A DNA stretch of 50,554 nt from positions 1 to 50,554 of the forward strand of contig JAZPZS010000165.1 of NCBI GenBank assembly GCA_045544835.1. The letters run 5' to 3'. The translations under genes and the position numbers were made by a program. The DNA comes from UBA1189 sp045544835 (lineage in GTDB: Bacteria > Bacteroidota > Bacteroidia > Bacteroidales > Bacteroidaceae). The notes beneath the pieces were generated by a model. It was not told the DNA's origin, did no database searches, and saw only the letters and a list, made by a program, of their open reading frames with translations. Numbering within the stretch: position 1 is the stretch's first letter; every line of letters begins with the position of its first letter. This document shows positions 34,222-44,200 of the stretch, piece by piece.

Positions 34222-35607
34222 CTAGGCGTTTCTGATTGCTTCGATCTCCTCGGTGGTGCAGGGCTTGTGGTTACCCAAGTGGCGTGAGCCATTCTCGGTG
34301 ATGAGGTAGTCCTCTTCGTTGCGTATGCCACCAAAACCGCGCCAAGCATCCAGCTTGTCGTAGCTGATGAAGTCGGTAAACATCTTCTCGGCCTGCCATT
34401 TGTCAATCAGTTCGGGGATGAAGTAGATTCCCGGTTCGATGGTGAAGACAAAACCCGGTTCAAGCTTACGCGCCAAGCGAAGTGACTTGAATCCGAATTG
34501 TGTGCTCTTGGGCTGTCCGTCGTAGCCGACATACACCTCACCGAGGTTTTCCATATCGTGTACATCGAGTCCCATCATGTGACCAAGTCCATGGGGCATG
34601 AATAGTGCGTAAGCTCCTGCGTTGGCAGCTTCTGTAGGGTCTCCCTTGATTAGGCCCAACTCCTTCAAGCCTTTACACATCTCCGTAACAGCCATCATAT
34701 GTACTTCACGGTAGGTGATGCCGGGGCGTAGTGCTGCTACTGCTATGCGGTATGCTTGCAGGTTAATGTCATAGATTGTCTTCTGACGCTCGCTGTAGCG
34801 AGGGCTCACGGGCATGGTAGAGGTGAGGTCGCCGGCATAGTGCATGGTGTTCTCAGCTCCGGCATCGAGCAGGAAGAGCTGGCCCTCACGGAGTACGTTG
34901 CTGTGGCAGTGATTGTGCAGTGTCTGTCCGTTGATCGTGGCGATGACGGGGAATGAGAGATTACCTCCGTGACGCATGGCTACCTCCGTGACGGCTGCTG
35001 CCACTTCGCTTTCCTTGATACCGGGACGCACCATGCGCATAGCTGTCACGTGCATCTCTACACTGGTATTGATGGCTTCCTCAATCTGTGCAATCTCTTC
35101 AGCGCTCTTATAGTTACGTTGGTTGACGACGGCACGGATAAAAGGTATGGATGACTTGGCTGCCAATTCGGTGGGGTGTATTCCGAGCAACTCGCTCAGC
35201 CATAATTTATGGTCGCCACGGTAGGGTGGAAGGTAGTGGATAGTCTGTCCCTTGGAGGCTGCTCGGTCAAGGTAGCTCTTCAGTTCGGCCATGGGCAATG
35301 TCTCGGTGATGCCTACACTCTCGCTCTTCTCACGGATGGTGGGCTGTGTTCCCATCCACACGATGTCGTCAATGGTTAGTTCGTTGCCAAAGATTATCTC
35401 ACGATTCTCATCAATGTCGATAATCGCAGCCAGACCGGCATAGTCTGAACCGAAGAAGTAGAGGAATGTGGAGTCCTGACGGAAGTGGTAGGTGTTGTCG
35501 GCATAGTTCATGCCACACTCGTCGTTGCCGAGGAACAGCAGCAAACCACTCTGCAGCGTCTCTTTCAGCTGTTGACGACGGCGGATATAAGTCTCTTTTG
35601 CAAACAT
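34222..35607 (-). CDS. pepP: Xaa-Pro aminopeptidase (M24B)
   Basis: The 461-residue product has an aminopeptidase P N-terminal domain (about 1-140: LLLFLGNDECGMNYADNTYH, FRQDSTFLYFFG) and a C-terminal pita-bread M24 metallopeptidase. The five metal ligands appear in order: Asp in LLDAGAENTMHYAG, Asp in GDLTST, His in HGLGHMMGLD, Glu in TIEPGIYF and Glu in RNEEDYLIT. It removes N-terminal residues before proline from peptides in the cytosol and needs two divalent metals. It lies 26 bp after the GT4 gene, probably in one transcript with both glycosyltransferases, though a shared role is not obvious. The start MFAKETYIRRRQ is the usual one for the family. Confidence 0.93.
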   Translation of the reverse strand: MFAKETYIRRRQQLKETLQSGLLLFLGNDECGMNYADNTYHFRQDSTFLYFFGSDYAGLAAIIDIDENREIIFGNELTIDDIVWMGTQPTIREKSESVGITETLPMAELKSYLDRAASKGQTIHYLPPYRGDHKLWLSELLGIHPTELAAKSSIPFIRAVVNQRNYKSAEEIAQIEEAINTSVEMHVTAMRMVRPGIKESEVAAAVTEVAMRHGGNLSFPVIATINGQTLHNHCHSNVLREGQLFLLDAGAENTMHYAGDLTSTMPVSPRYSERQKTIYDINLQAYRIAVAALRPGITYREVHMMAVTEMCKGLKELGLIKGDPTEAANAGAYALFMPHGLGHMMGLDVHDMENLGEVYVGYDGQPKSTQFGFKSLRLARKLEPGFVFTIEPGIYFIPELIDKWQAEKMFTDFISYDKLDAWRGFGGIRNEEDYLITENGSRHLGNHKPCTTEEIEAIRNA

Positions 35608-35633
35608 AATGATTCTATTTATTGGGTTAGTAC

Positions 35634-36899
35634 TTATTCGTTCTTTCCGGTTATGCGGTTGTAGATGCCAATATACTTCATGGCAACACTGTTCTCCCCA
35701 TAAGTGTTTACGGCTTTACGTGCAGCTTCGCGGCTCAGTATGTCGTATTCGCCTTCGGTGAGTAGCCAGTGTATGCCTGCCGCAAAGTCCCCCACGTCCT
35801 TGTATTCTGCGATGTAGCCATTGTGCAGATGGTCAATCATCTCAGGTATTCCTCCTACATGGAATCCTATGCAGGGGACTCCGCATGCCATTGCCTCCAC
35901 TATCGTGTTGGGCAGGTTATCCTGCAGTGAGGGAATGGCGTAGATATCGACCGCATTGTAGATGTTCGTCAACTGCTTCTCATCGGAAATATAGCTTAGG
36001 GGATACACCTCGAAGGGGATATCGTGGTACATCGAGGAATCGGTATTCTTTCCCAAGAGCACGACACCGAGTTTCCCGGCCCATTCGGGATGCTCCTCAT
36101 GGAGCCTCTTCATCGCTTCCTTCAGATAGTGGAAGCCTTTGCGCTCGTCGGTGATGGTATGTGAGCTGAACAGTACCAACCGCTTGTCCTGTGGAAGGCC
36201 TATGGCATTGCGTGCCGGCTGCTTGGGCCTTGGCCTGAATAGGCTGATGTTAATGGCATTGGGTATGCATGTGATTTTGCGTCCGTGCAGTAGGTGGCTA
36301 TTGCCTGCCATGTTGCCAAGCCAACGGCTACATGCTATAAACTGGATGTTGCTTCCGTTTAGCAGCTGGCTCTTGCGGTCAAACGTGCGGGAAGCCACAT
36401 CGTGATGCTTGCGGCTATTGAGCTGAGGGCAGTCGTGGCAGTGCCCTGTGTAGTGGTCGCAGTCGTGGGCATAATGACATACTCCGGTGAAGGGCCACAT
36501 GTCGTGCAATGTCCAGACTATGGGCTTGCCTGTGGCAACGATTTTCTCTACCGCGTCGAGCGAAAGCATGCCGTCGTTTATCCAATGCAGATGGATTACA
36601 TCGGCTTGCTTGAACTCCGGCAAATCGGTGATATCCCCTCCCGAGCGTCCAAGGTCGATGGCGTAAATACGGTTGCGACGGAGGTGGGTGTGTATCGCAA
36701 CGGAGAGCCTCTCCCTTAGTATGCTGAGTCTCCCGGCCAATGAGTGTTCGGCAACAACGGTGGTGACTTGTCCTGTAGCCTTTTTTCGTACTAGCATCTT
36801 GGCCTTGATTCCATTGTTTTTCAAGGCCTCGGTGAGGCGGTAGGCTGCAATGGCAGGACCTCCCTGACGTTCGGTTGTATTAATGATGAGTACGCGCAT
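35634..36899 (-). CDS. Glycosyltransferase family 4 protein
   Basis: The 421-residue protein is a GT-B fold enzyme without signal peptide. The N-terminal domain starts MRVLIINTTERQGGPAIAAY and includes HLHWINDGMLSLDAVEKIV and TLHDMWPFTGVCHYAHDCDH, with many His/Cys, typical of a GT4 subgroup in Bacteroides polysaccharide clusters. The C-terminal domain has the donor-site motif VEAMACGVPCIGFHVGG. It transfers a sugar from a nucleotide-sugar, probably to a lipid-linked glycan for capsule, LPS or glycoprotein glycan; acceptor and donor cannot be told. It begins 9 bp after the preceding glycosyltransferase gene. Confidence 0.87.
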   Translation of the reverse strand: MRVLIINTTERQGGPAIAAYRLTEALKNNGIKAKMLVRKKATGQVTTVVAEHSLAGRLSILRERLSVAIHTHLRRNRIYAIDLGRSGGDITDLPEFKQADVIHLHWINDGMLSLDAVEKIVATGKPIVWTLHDMWPFTGVCHYAHDCDHYTGHCHDCPQLNSRKHHDVASRTFDRKSQLLNGSNIQFIACSRWLGNMAGNSHLLHGRKITCIPNAINISLFRPRPKQPARNAIGLPQDKRLVLFSSHTITDERKGFHYLKEAMKRLHEEHPEWAGKLGVVLLGKNTDSSMYHDIPFEVYPLSYISDEKQLTNIYNAVDIYAIPSLQDNLPNTIVEAMACGVPCIGFHVGGIPEMIDHLHNGYIAEYKDVGDFAAGIHWLLTEGEYDILSREAARKAVNTYGENSVAMKYIGIYNRITGKNE

Positions 36900-36908
36900 A
36901 GTGGCTTG

Positions 36909-38051
36909 TTATTTACCTGTTTGTTGTGCTACCTCAAGAAGGGCTGTCGTCATGTTGCTCCATGCATATTTGCTCTTTTCCTCAGCGATTCCCTGCTCAA
37001 AGTCTCCTTCCTGCTTGTTGTCCACAAAGTCGACCAATGCATCGGCTATATCTGCGGCATCGGGCTGCACCACATAGCCCACACGTCCGTGTGGTACAAT
37101 CTCGGCGAGCCCACCTACGTTGGTAACCAGCATGGGACGTTCAAAGTGATAGGCTATCTGAGTTATTCCGCTTTGTGTGGCACTCTTGTAGGGTTGCGCT
37201 ACAAGGTCGGCAGCAGCGAAGAAGTAGCGTACACGATCTGCAGGGATAAACTCCTTGTACCAAACAATATGTTCGGCCAGGTCGAGCTCGCGCTCCAACC
37301 GCTCATACAGCTCGGCATTGCTATAGAACTCGCCTGCAACAATGAGCTTCACCCTCTTGTTGCGCAATCGCTCGTCGGCAAAGGCTCGAAGGAGAAGATC
37401 CAGCCCCTTATAGTCACGGATGAGGCCGAAGAAGAGGATATACCGTGTATCTGCATCAAGACCGAGAGTTTGTATGGCTACTTCACGCGTCACCTTCTCA
37501 CCGAAGTTGTCATAGAGCGGGTGGGGGGTTAGCGCGTAGGGCTTGGTGTCATCAAAACTCTTGGCATCGCCCAACACCGCTTCCGACATGGCTACATATC
37601 CATCAAGCGACTTTATCATGTAGCGGGCAAATAGGCGGTCGCCGATGCGTCGTTCATGAGGAATGACATTGTCGAGCAGACCTACCACCTTGATGTGCGC
37701 ACGGCGTATGATGCGGGCAATCGTTCCTAAGCATGGTGCAAGGAAGGGGAGCCAAAAACGTACCATCACCATATCGGGCTTCATGCGACGAATCTCACGT
37801 CCCACGCTAATCCAGTTCAAGGGATTGATGGAGTTGATCTTACGGACAATGGTAAGGTCTGAGGGAGCAGGACTGGTTGAGTATTGTGTTTTTCCCGGGA
37901 AAAGGAAACTGGGATACTGCAGTGTGAATGTGTAGATAGTGACTTCGTGCCCTTCGCGTTGGAACTCACGTGCCAGCCGTTCATTAAAATCGGCTATACC
38001 TCCGCGGTAAGGGTAGGCGGGTCCTACGATGATAATTCGTTTCTTCTCCAT
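36909..38051 (-). CDS. Glycosyltransferase family 4 protein
   Basis: The 380-residue GT-B enzyme starts at ATG 38051 (MEKKRIIIVGPAYPYRGGIA); a GTG at 38060 is an alternative. The acceptor-side domain has RGGIADFNERLAREFQREGH, and the C-terminal donor domain has FFGLIRDYKGLDLLLRAFAD, SGITQIAYHFERPMLVTNVG and GLAEIV, as in GT4. Its role is probably surface-glycan assembly with the adjacent GT4. It is the first gene of the group and has a -7 box close upstream (38071-38078). No flippase, polymerase or sugar-nucleotide genes lie next to it, so this is not a full capsule locus. Confidence 0.87.
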   Translation of the reverse strand: MEKKRIIIVGPAYPYRGGIADFNERLAREFQREGHEVTIYTFTLQYPSFLFPGKTQYSTSPAPSDLTIVRKINSINPLNWISVGREIRRMKPDMVMVRFWLPFLAPCLGTIARIIRRAHIKVVGLLDNVIPHERRIGDRLFARYMIKSLDGYVAMSEAVLGDAKSFDDTKPYALTPHPLYDNFGEKVTREVAIQTLGLDADTRYILFFGLIRDYKGLDLLLRAFADERLRNKRVKLIVAGEFYSNAELYERLERELDLAEHIVWYKEFIPADRVRYFFAAADLVAQPYKSATQSGITQIAYHFERPMLVTNVGGLAEIVPHGRVGYVVQPDAADIADALVDFVDNKQEGDFEQGIAEEKSKYAWSNMTTALLEVAQQTGK

Positions 38052-38070
38052 ATGCTCCACATTTATTCGA

Positions 38071-38078
38071 CAAATTTA
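38071..38078 (-). promoter_or_regulatory. -7 box upstream of the GT4-GT4-pepP genes
   Basis: TAAATTTG on the minus strand fits TAnnTTTG; it would leave a leader of only about 14 nt before the ATG at 38051. The -33 region lacks a clear TTG. Confidence 0.45.
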
Positions 38079-38171
38079 GTATAAAAAAACGACTTAGCGA
38101 AAACATTCCCTGTTTTCCTTGTTGGGATGCAGTGAGATGGTTTAGAAAAGACAATTCATTTCTATACATGA

Positions 38172-38205
38172 ATAAAAAGCGAGGGAAGCAATTTGCTCCC
38201 CTCGC
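38172..38205 (-). terminator. Factor-independent terminator of the double-SusD operon
   Basis: On the minus strand GCGAGGGGAGCAA pairs with TTGCTTCCCTCGC (one G-U pair), followed by TTTTTATT. Confidence 0.9.
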
Positions 38206-38229
38206 CAAAACGTGTATAGGATTCCTTAA

Positions 38230-41200
38230 TTACTTGGAAACATATTTGTAAATACTTACATACTGACGTGCATCGGTCTTGCTAGGATAGCAACCATATG
38301 ATGAGTATTGCGTATCGTACATGATGGTTTTCCCTTTATCTGGATTGGTGACACTGAAGGTGTTGTCTCCATTGGAAGTAATATTCCATATATAGCTTTC
38401 CTGTGCATCAGTTGATATATTGAAGCTATTGTACTCTCCTTTCATATAGATGTAGCGGCCAAATGTATCCTGTAGTGTATAACCACCTTCTACGGAAGTT
38501 ACAGTAAGCTTAGCCACTTCTGTTATTGCATCCGATGCAATCTCACCATTTTCAATTTTCACAGTTTCTGCCGGCATGTAACCATAGGTCTTGGCCTCGT
38601 CCAAACGCGACATTACTTTATCTCCAGCAACAAAGAGATAAATCCCCTCCTCTGAAAAATCAGTTACGCTGATATAGCGCCCGCTATAAGTTACACCTGG
38701 GGTGTCGGATCCCTCTGAACCCTCTTCCCCTTCACTGTCGTTGCCTTCTCCAACGAGACCACCATCCTCAGTAGTTAGGGAGTATTCATCAATAAGAACA
38801 GACTTGCCAGGATTCTTCGAACACATTACGACAAGGTTGACTGTAGTCTCTGCATTAAGGGTAAACTCGTAGTTTACTTCAACCCATGTGGCGACAGTAA
38901 GATCATTCACATAGTTTCCATAAGCATAAGAACCTACCTTCCCATCAGTAACAGGAGTGTAGCCTGGACGTACCGACCCTCCTTCGGCTGTAGCAGCTTT
39001 GGCATAGAAGTGTACATTGTAGGTGCCTGCCTTTAAGGTAATTTCCTTGTGACCGAGGCGCTTGTTTGAACTTGCATTCCCTTCAATCTGCACTGCATAA
39101 TTTCCAGAATAGGCATCAGAGGACTGGACAAGCGTAGCATTACCTGCAGTAGTTGTACTCTTCCACTCAGTGGGAGCGCCATCCTCAGTCCATTCTTCGA
39201 ATCCACCATTATTGATGAGATTGTTAGCCAGTACGGTCGTGTCAGATTCTTCGGGGTTTTCGGGTCCGGGATTCTCTTCGCTCCCCTCGGCCAGTGTTAC
39301 GTTCACGGCCATTGTGTTGACATACTTATTGCTGCTTGCACCAATGAGATAGCCGGTTACAGTAACTGCTTTCCCATTAAAGTTAGCGTCTACAAGACCT
39401 TCATTGGGATATGAGATACTGCCTACAGCAGTAGTAGTTCCCTCAATGTTGACATTATAATAGTTCCCGTTGATGTTGAGTGTACCGGTATATTGTGCAT
39501 ACTGTATGCCAGGCGCTGCGAGATAGGCATCCATAGCAGCGGCATCCATAATCGTTGGCTCTGAGTAGCTGATTTCGGTATGTCCCATCTTCTCCACGAT
39601 TGAGGTGTTGGGGAATTGCAGCAGACCACCATAGAGGTTTACTGTTCCACTAACGGAAACGATATCGCCTGCAACATAACCATGACCGCTGCCGAGGTAG
39701 ATGAGAATGCTGCCTGTGTCGTCAGCTACAAGGAAACCGCGTGCGTAAGTAGCGAGAATGGTACCCTGAATAGTCGCTTCGGTGCCTTCCCCTGCAGCCA
39801 ATACATCACTAATCTTGGTTGATGAATTTGCAGCGTTGGTAATTGCGCCTGTTCCCGCATTCAAATCCAGTGTTACTTGCTGACCGAGATAACCTCGCAC
39901 TCTTTCCTGATCACCATCTGCACCACGATATACAATCACTCCATCATATATGTTGAACTCCATTTGCCACCACTCAACAGAATAATATTCATTGATTGCC
40001 GATGGAGCAGCAGCATACATGCGTATTTCTCCGTCTAAAACAAAGGAAGGCGAAACGAGTGTTTGTTCTTGGGTCGCGAACAGATTTTCTGCGTTATGCA
40101 CATCCCATCCACCAAAACATTCGCCAATACCATAAATAGCAGCAGGCTCAACGGCTATAATGTTGTTGTTAAGGTCCACATAGACGGTGTAAAATCCGTC
40201 CTTCTCGACCATACAATTGCCCCCAGAAATGGTGTAGCCAAAATCATTGCCTAAACTGAAGAAATCGCCATTCCATTCCCTCTTTTGGCAGAACTTGAAC
40301 CCATTGCCTGCTGTGAAATAACGAGTAGTCCAGAATGCCCCCTCATGGCTGTTTACGGGCGTCATGGTAACGACGCCATCGGAAGTCCAATCCCATGCAC
40401 CAAAGTCTTGTCCAATCATATAAAGGGCGGATGAAGGTTCTTCACCACCTCCTGGGAGTGTAAAAGTGTCGTTATACACACCGAACGAACCTGCAGAAAC
40501 AGTGTACTCAACGGCAAAGGTAAAGGTTTTGGTAGCTTCATCGTAGACTATACTCCTACCATTGGCAGTAATCATTCCGTAGGTGGGATGCATATAGCCT
40601 GTTTCCCATGAGTTCTTCAAGAACATTGCCTCGTTTGTCGTCTGATCCCAATGGAATACTAAGTCATAGCCTTCTGCTATGTAGTCAGGCAGACGATAGA
40701 TATTCTCATCCAATTGATATACCTCCATTGCTTGCTCCCACTGTCCTCCAAATAAACCAACAGCAAGAGTGCCATAGCAATAGTGCTCAAATGCGTCCTC
40801 CAGTTCAATGGCTATCACTGACTTTGGCTGCTCTGCCACGGGATTCTGTATGAGATTGAAATTCCTGCTCATTTCACGATCGGGGATAGGATAGATGAGT
40901 GCTGCATCACCGGCTGGGATGTTATATACATAATCGGGTTGGAATCCTGCTCCACGACGGTCAACGCCCTTCTTCAGACGCATGAGGTCGAAGTAGGAAT
41001 GGCCCTCACCCCAGAGTTCGATACGACGCTGCATCCATACGGCCTCTACCAATTCTTCGGTTGTCGCAGCAGTGCAGTTATAGGCTGCATCGCGGTAGCC
41101 GCTAACAAAGCTGTTGAGCGCAGCAGCTCCACCTGCTACATCACCCATCATCGCTTTGGCCTCGGCAAGGATGAGATGCATCTCCTCGATACGCATCAGA

Positions 41201-44200
41201 GGAATGTCTTGTGCATGAACCGTACCCTCCAATCCTGCGTAGGGGGCAAACTTCACTTGTGTATAGGCAGGCATACGCTTTGCAACCACGTAGTCAGCCT
41301 GCTCGGCATTCAAGTTAGCAGATTTAGCATTTGCATCGAGGAACCATCCTTTACGCACATCGGTCGAGGGGATGGCATTGTAAAGCGACTGACTTACCTT
41401 ACGCCATACACCAATCTCTGCATAACTACCCATATTGAACGAGCCCATGTGTGAAGGCCAGTTGCAGATGCCCGACAGTACGGGGCTATCATTCTCAGTT
41501 GCGTCAATACCCCATAACCAAGCTTCGTGATTGATGTCGTTGAAGCTCGGCTTGCTCGCTTCATCCAAGGTGTAGGGACTTGCTACGCCAGATTCGATCA
41601 CGCGCTGAGCGTCTGCAGCAGCGGCCTGCCACTCACCACGAACCATATTGATACGGGCGCGGAGGCCATAGATAACCTCGCTACTTACGAACTGCTTGCC
41701 AGGACGCGCGAACTTTGCCTGTTGCAACATGTCCAGAGATTTGTCGAGGTCGCTGAGAATAAAATCGTATACCTCACGAACAGTGGCTCGTGCACATCCC
41801 TCGGTGTAGACAGTCTCCATATTGCTTTCCGAGATGATAGGTACACAAGGTTGGTCCTCATTGCCTACATAGGTCTGCTGATAGAGCTGTGCCAGATAGA
41901 AGTAGTTGAATGCACGGAAAGCGTATGCCTGCCCCAGATAGAACTGGAACAAAGACTGCTCGCTTCTGTCACCATAGGCACGTATCACCTCATTGGCAGC
42001 CTGAATCTGATTATACATCGAGGTCCAGTACATTGCGGTGTAGACTAGGTTGCTCCCCAAATCACTGTAATCTAATGAGTTGCTAAACCAATTGTAACCG
42101 CTGTTATCCGATACAAGGTCTGTACCGCGTCCATCCATGGTAAGCATCAGTGAGGGGAAACCGAAGTCATTGTGATGATTGGTTCCAACAGCCTCACCAA
42201 ACTGATACATCTTCTTGGCCAATGCCTCCGCGCCATTGAGAATAGCTTGCTCATTGAGGCCTTCCTGATGGAATATACCCACGGCTTTTTGTCCGTGACC
42301 TTCGAAGATGATGTGTGCTGTGCGCGGTTCGGGCGATTCGTTAGGTTCGAATGTGAACGATGCGGTAGAGACAACAGGCTGTCCAGCATCAAAGAGGTTC
42401 TTAGTATCACGTATAGCATCGAAGCTGCAGTTCTCTGCTCCATGAGCGAACTCGTTCATGGCCATCCAATCGGGATATGAAGTCACTTCCCAACCATGAT
42501 TCGGGAGTAGATTGTAATAGATATTACGCCAGTCCCAAGTTCCATTGATCACGAAGGTATCTACGGGTTCGCCATCGTAGCGGATATTGTTGATATAAGC
42601 AGATTCATAGAACGACAGGGTGTAAGGACGCTGTACTACGGTGAATGTCTTCGATACATTCTGCTCAGTCGAGATGGTCACACGCCCTACACGCTCTTGG
42701 CCTGTCTCATTGGCTGTAGCATATACCATAAATAGGTTCTCGTAGGGCAGGCCACTAGTGAATGAAGAATTATAAATAGTATCCTCGTTCACCTTTGTCA
42801 TTAACCAATCGGTATCGGCTGTCACCTTCCACGGGTAATTACATTGTACCCAGCCATAGGAGTAAGTACGTCCGGCACTGGCCGACATGAAGATGGTGTC
42901 GTTGTTATATGAAGAATAGCTGACCTCATTCAGATACACTGGGTTTTGCGTGAAAAGGTTGTCCTCTTCGGTGAGGTTATAGGCCTGATCATTATTGATG
43001 GCCGACTGCGGTATTTTGTACACCCATGCCGAGTCATTGGCAGCCACATTAATCTTATAGCCTTCAAGATGGTTGCTACCTTCGTAATTGCGCTCGATGC
43101 CTCTATTCAAACGCTTGAGGTCGAAGTAGGCATGTCCCTCTCCGATAAGTTCGAGACGACGTTGCAGGTAGATTTCTTCCAAGTCCAAAGCTTGGATTTG
43201 CCATTCCGGATCGCGACGCTGCATGAGTTCGGATAGTACATTGGCTGCGTCAGAGCTCCAGCCCAGGTGTGCATATGCTTCGGCTTCGATGAGTATCATC
43301 TCGGCTGCACGCATGTAGATGTAGTCCTGTGTCCAGTCTTCCTTCCAACCAAATTTCAGGATGGCATACGGATATTGCCACATATAGGCATTGGGCGATG
43401 CTGCTGCAGTAGACTCTGTATTGCCGTTCTCATCACGATACCAATAGGCACGACGATAGTCGGTAGCTGACATCAGGCTCAACAGGCGTGCATCCACACC
43501 ACGGCCTGTATATCCTATTCCCGAATAGCCGTCGGCAAGGTTAGAGATATGAGAGAAGAACGATGCATACCAACCTGTCGTCTCAGGTGTATGATCGAAT
43601 CCCCACATCCACTCTTCATTGGCGATGTCCATGAATCCGTCGCGTATACCGTTGTTTTCGGTGTTGCCGTCCATTAGACGATAGGTGTTGCGTGCCGCAT
43701 TGGCCATAGTTGCGGCTTTGTTCCACTCCTGTGCCAGCAGATAATAACGTGCTGCTATGCCTTGTGCAACGGTAATATCAATGTAATTCTTTGAAGGACG
43801 CACTTCGCCTTGTAGCAACTCGATGGCACGAGTGATATCGGCCTCAATCTGTGCCATCACCTCGCCTACCGTATTGCGCCCTTTGAAATATTCTATCTTC
43901 TCATCGGGCATATTCTTCTGCTCTGTCTTGGCATAGAGCATAGGCACACCAGGAAGTGATTCGTTGACTCCATATTCCGATGTGGGGTCTTGGAAGAGCT
44001 GTATCAAGTACAGGTAGGCCATAGCGCGATAAGCGTATGCGTTACCAAGAACGAATTTATCGTTGGTCACATAATCCTTCACATCAGCCATCATGTCAAT
44101 GATGGAGTTGGTGCGGGCAACTATGCCATAATAAGTATCCCAAATCGCTCTGTTGCGTCGATATGTGGAACCATTAAAACCGTGCTGATAATCATGCCCG

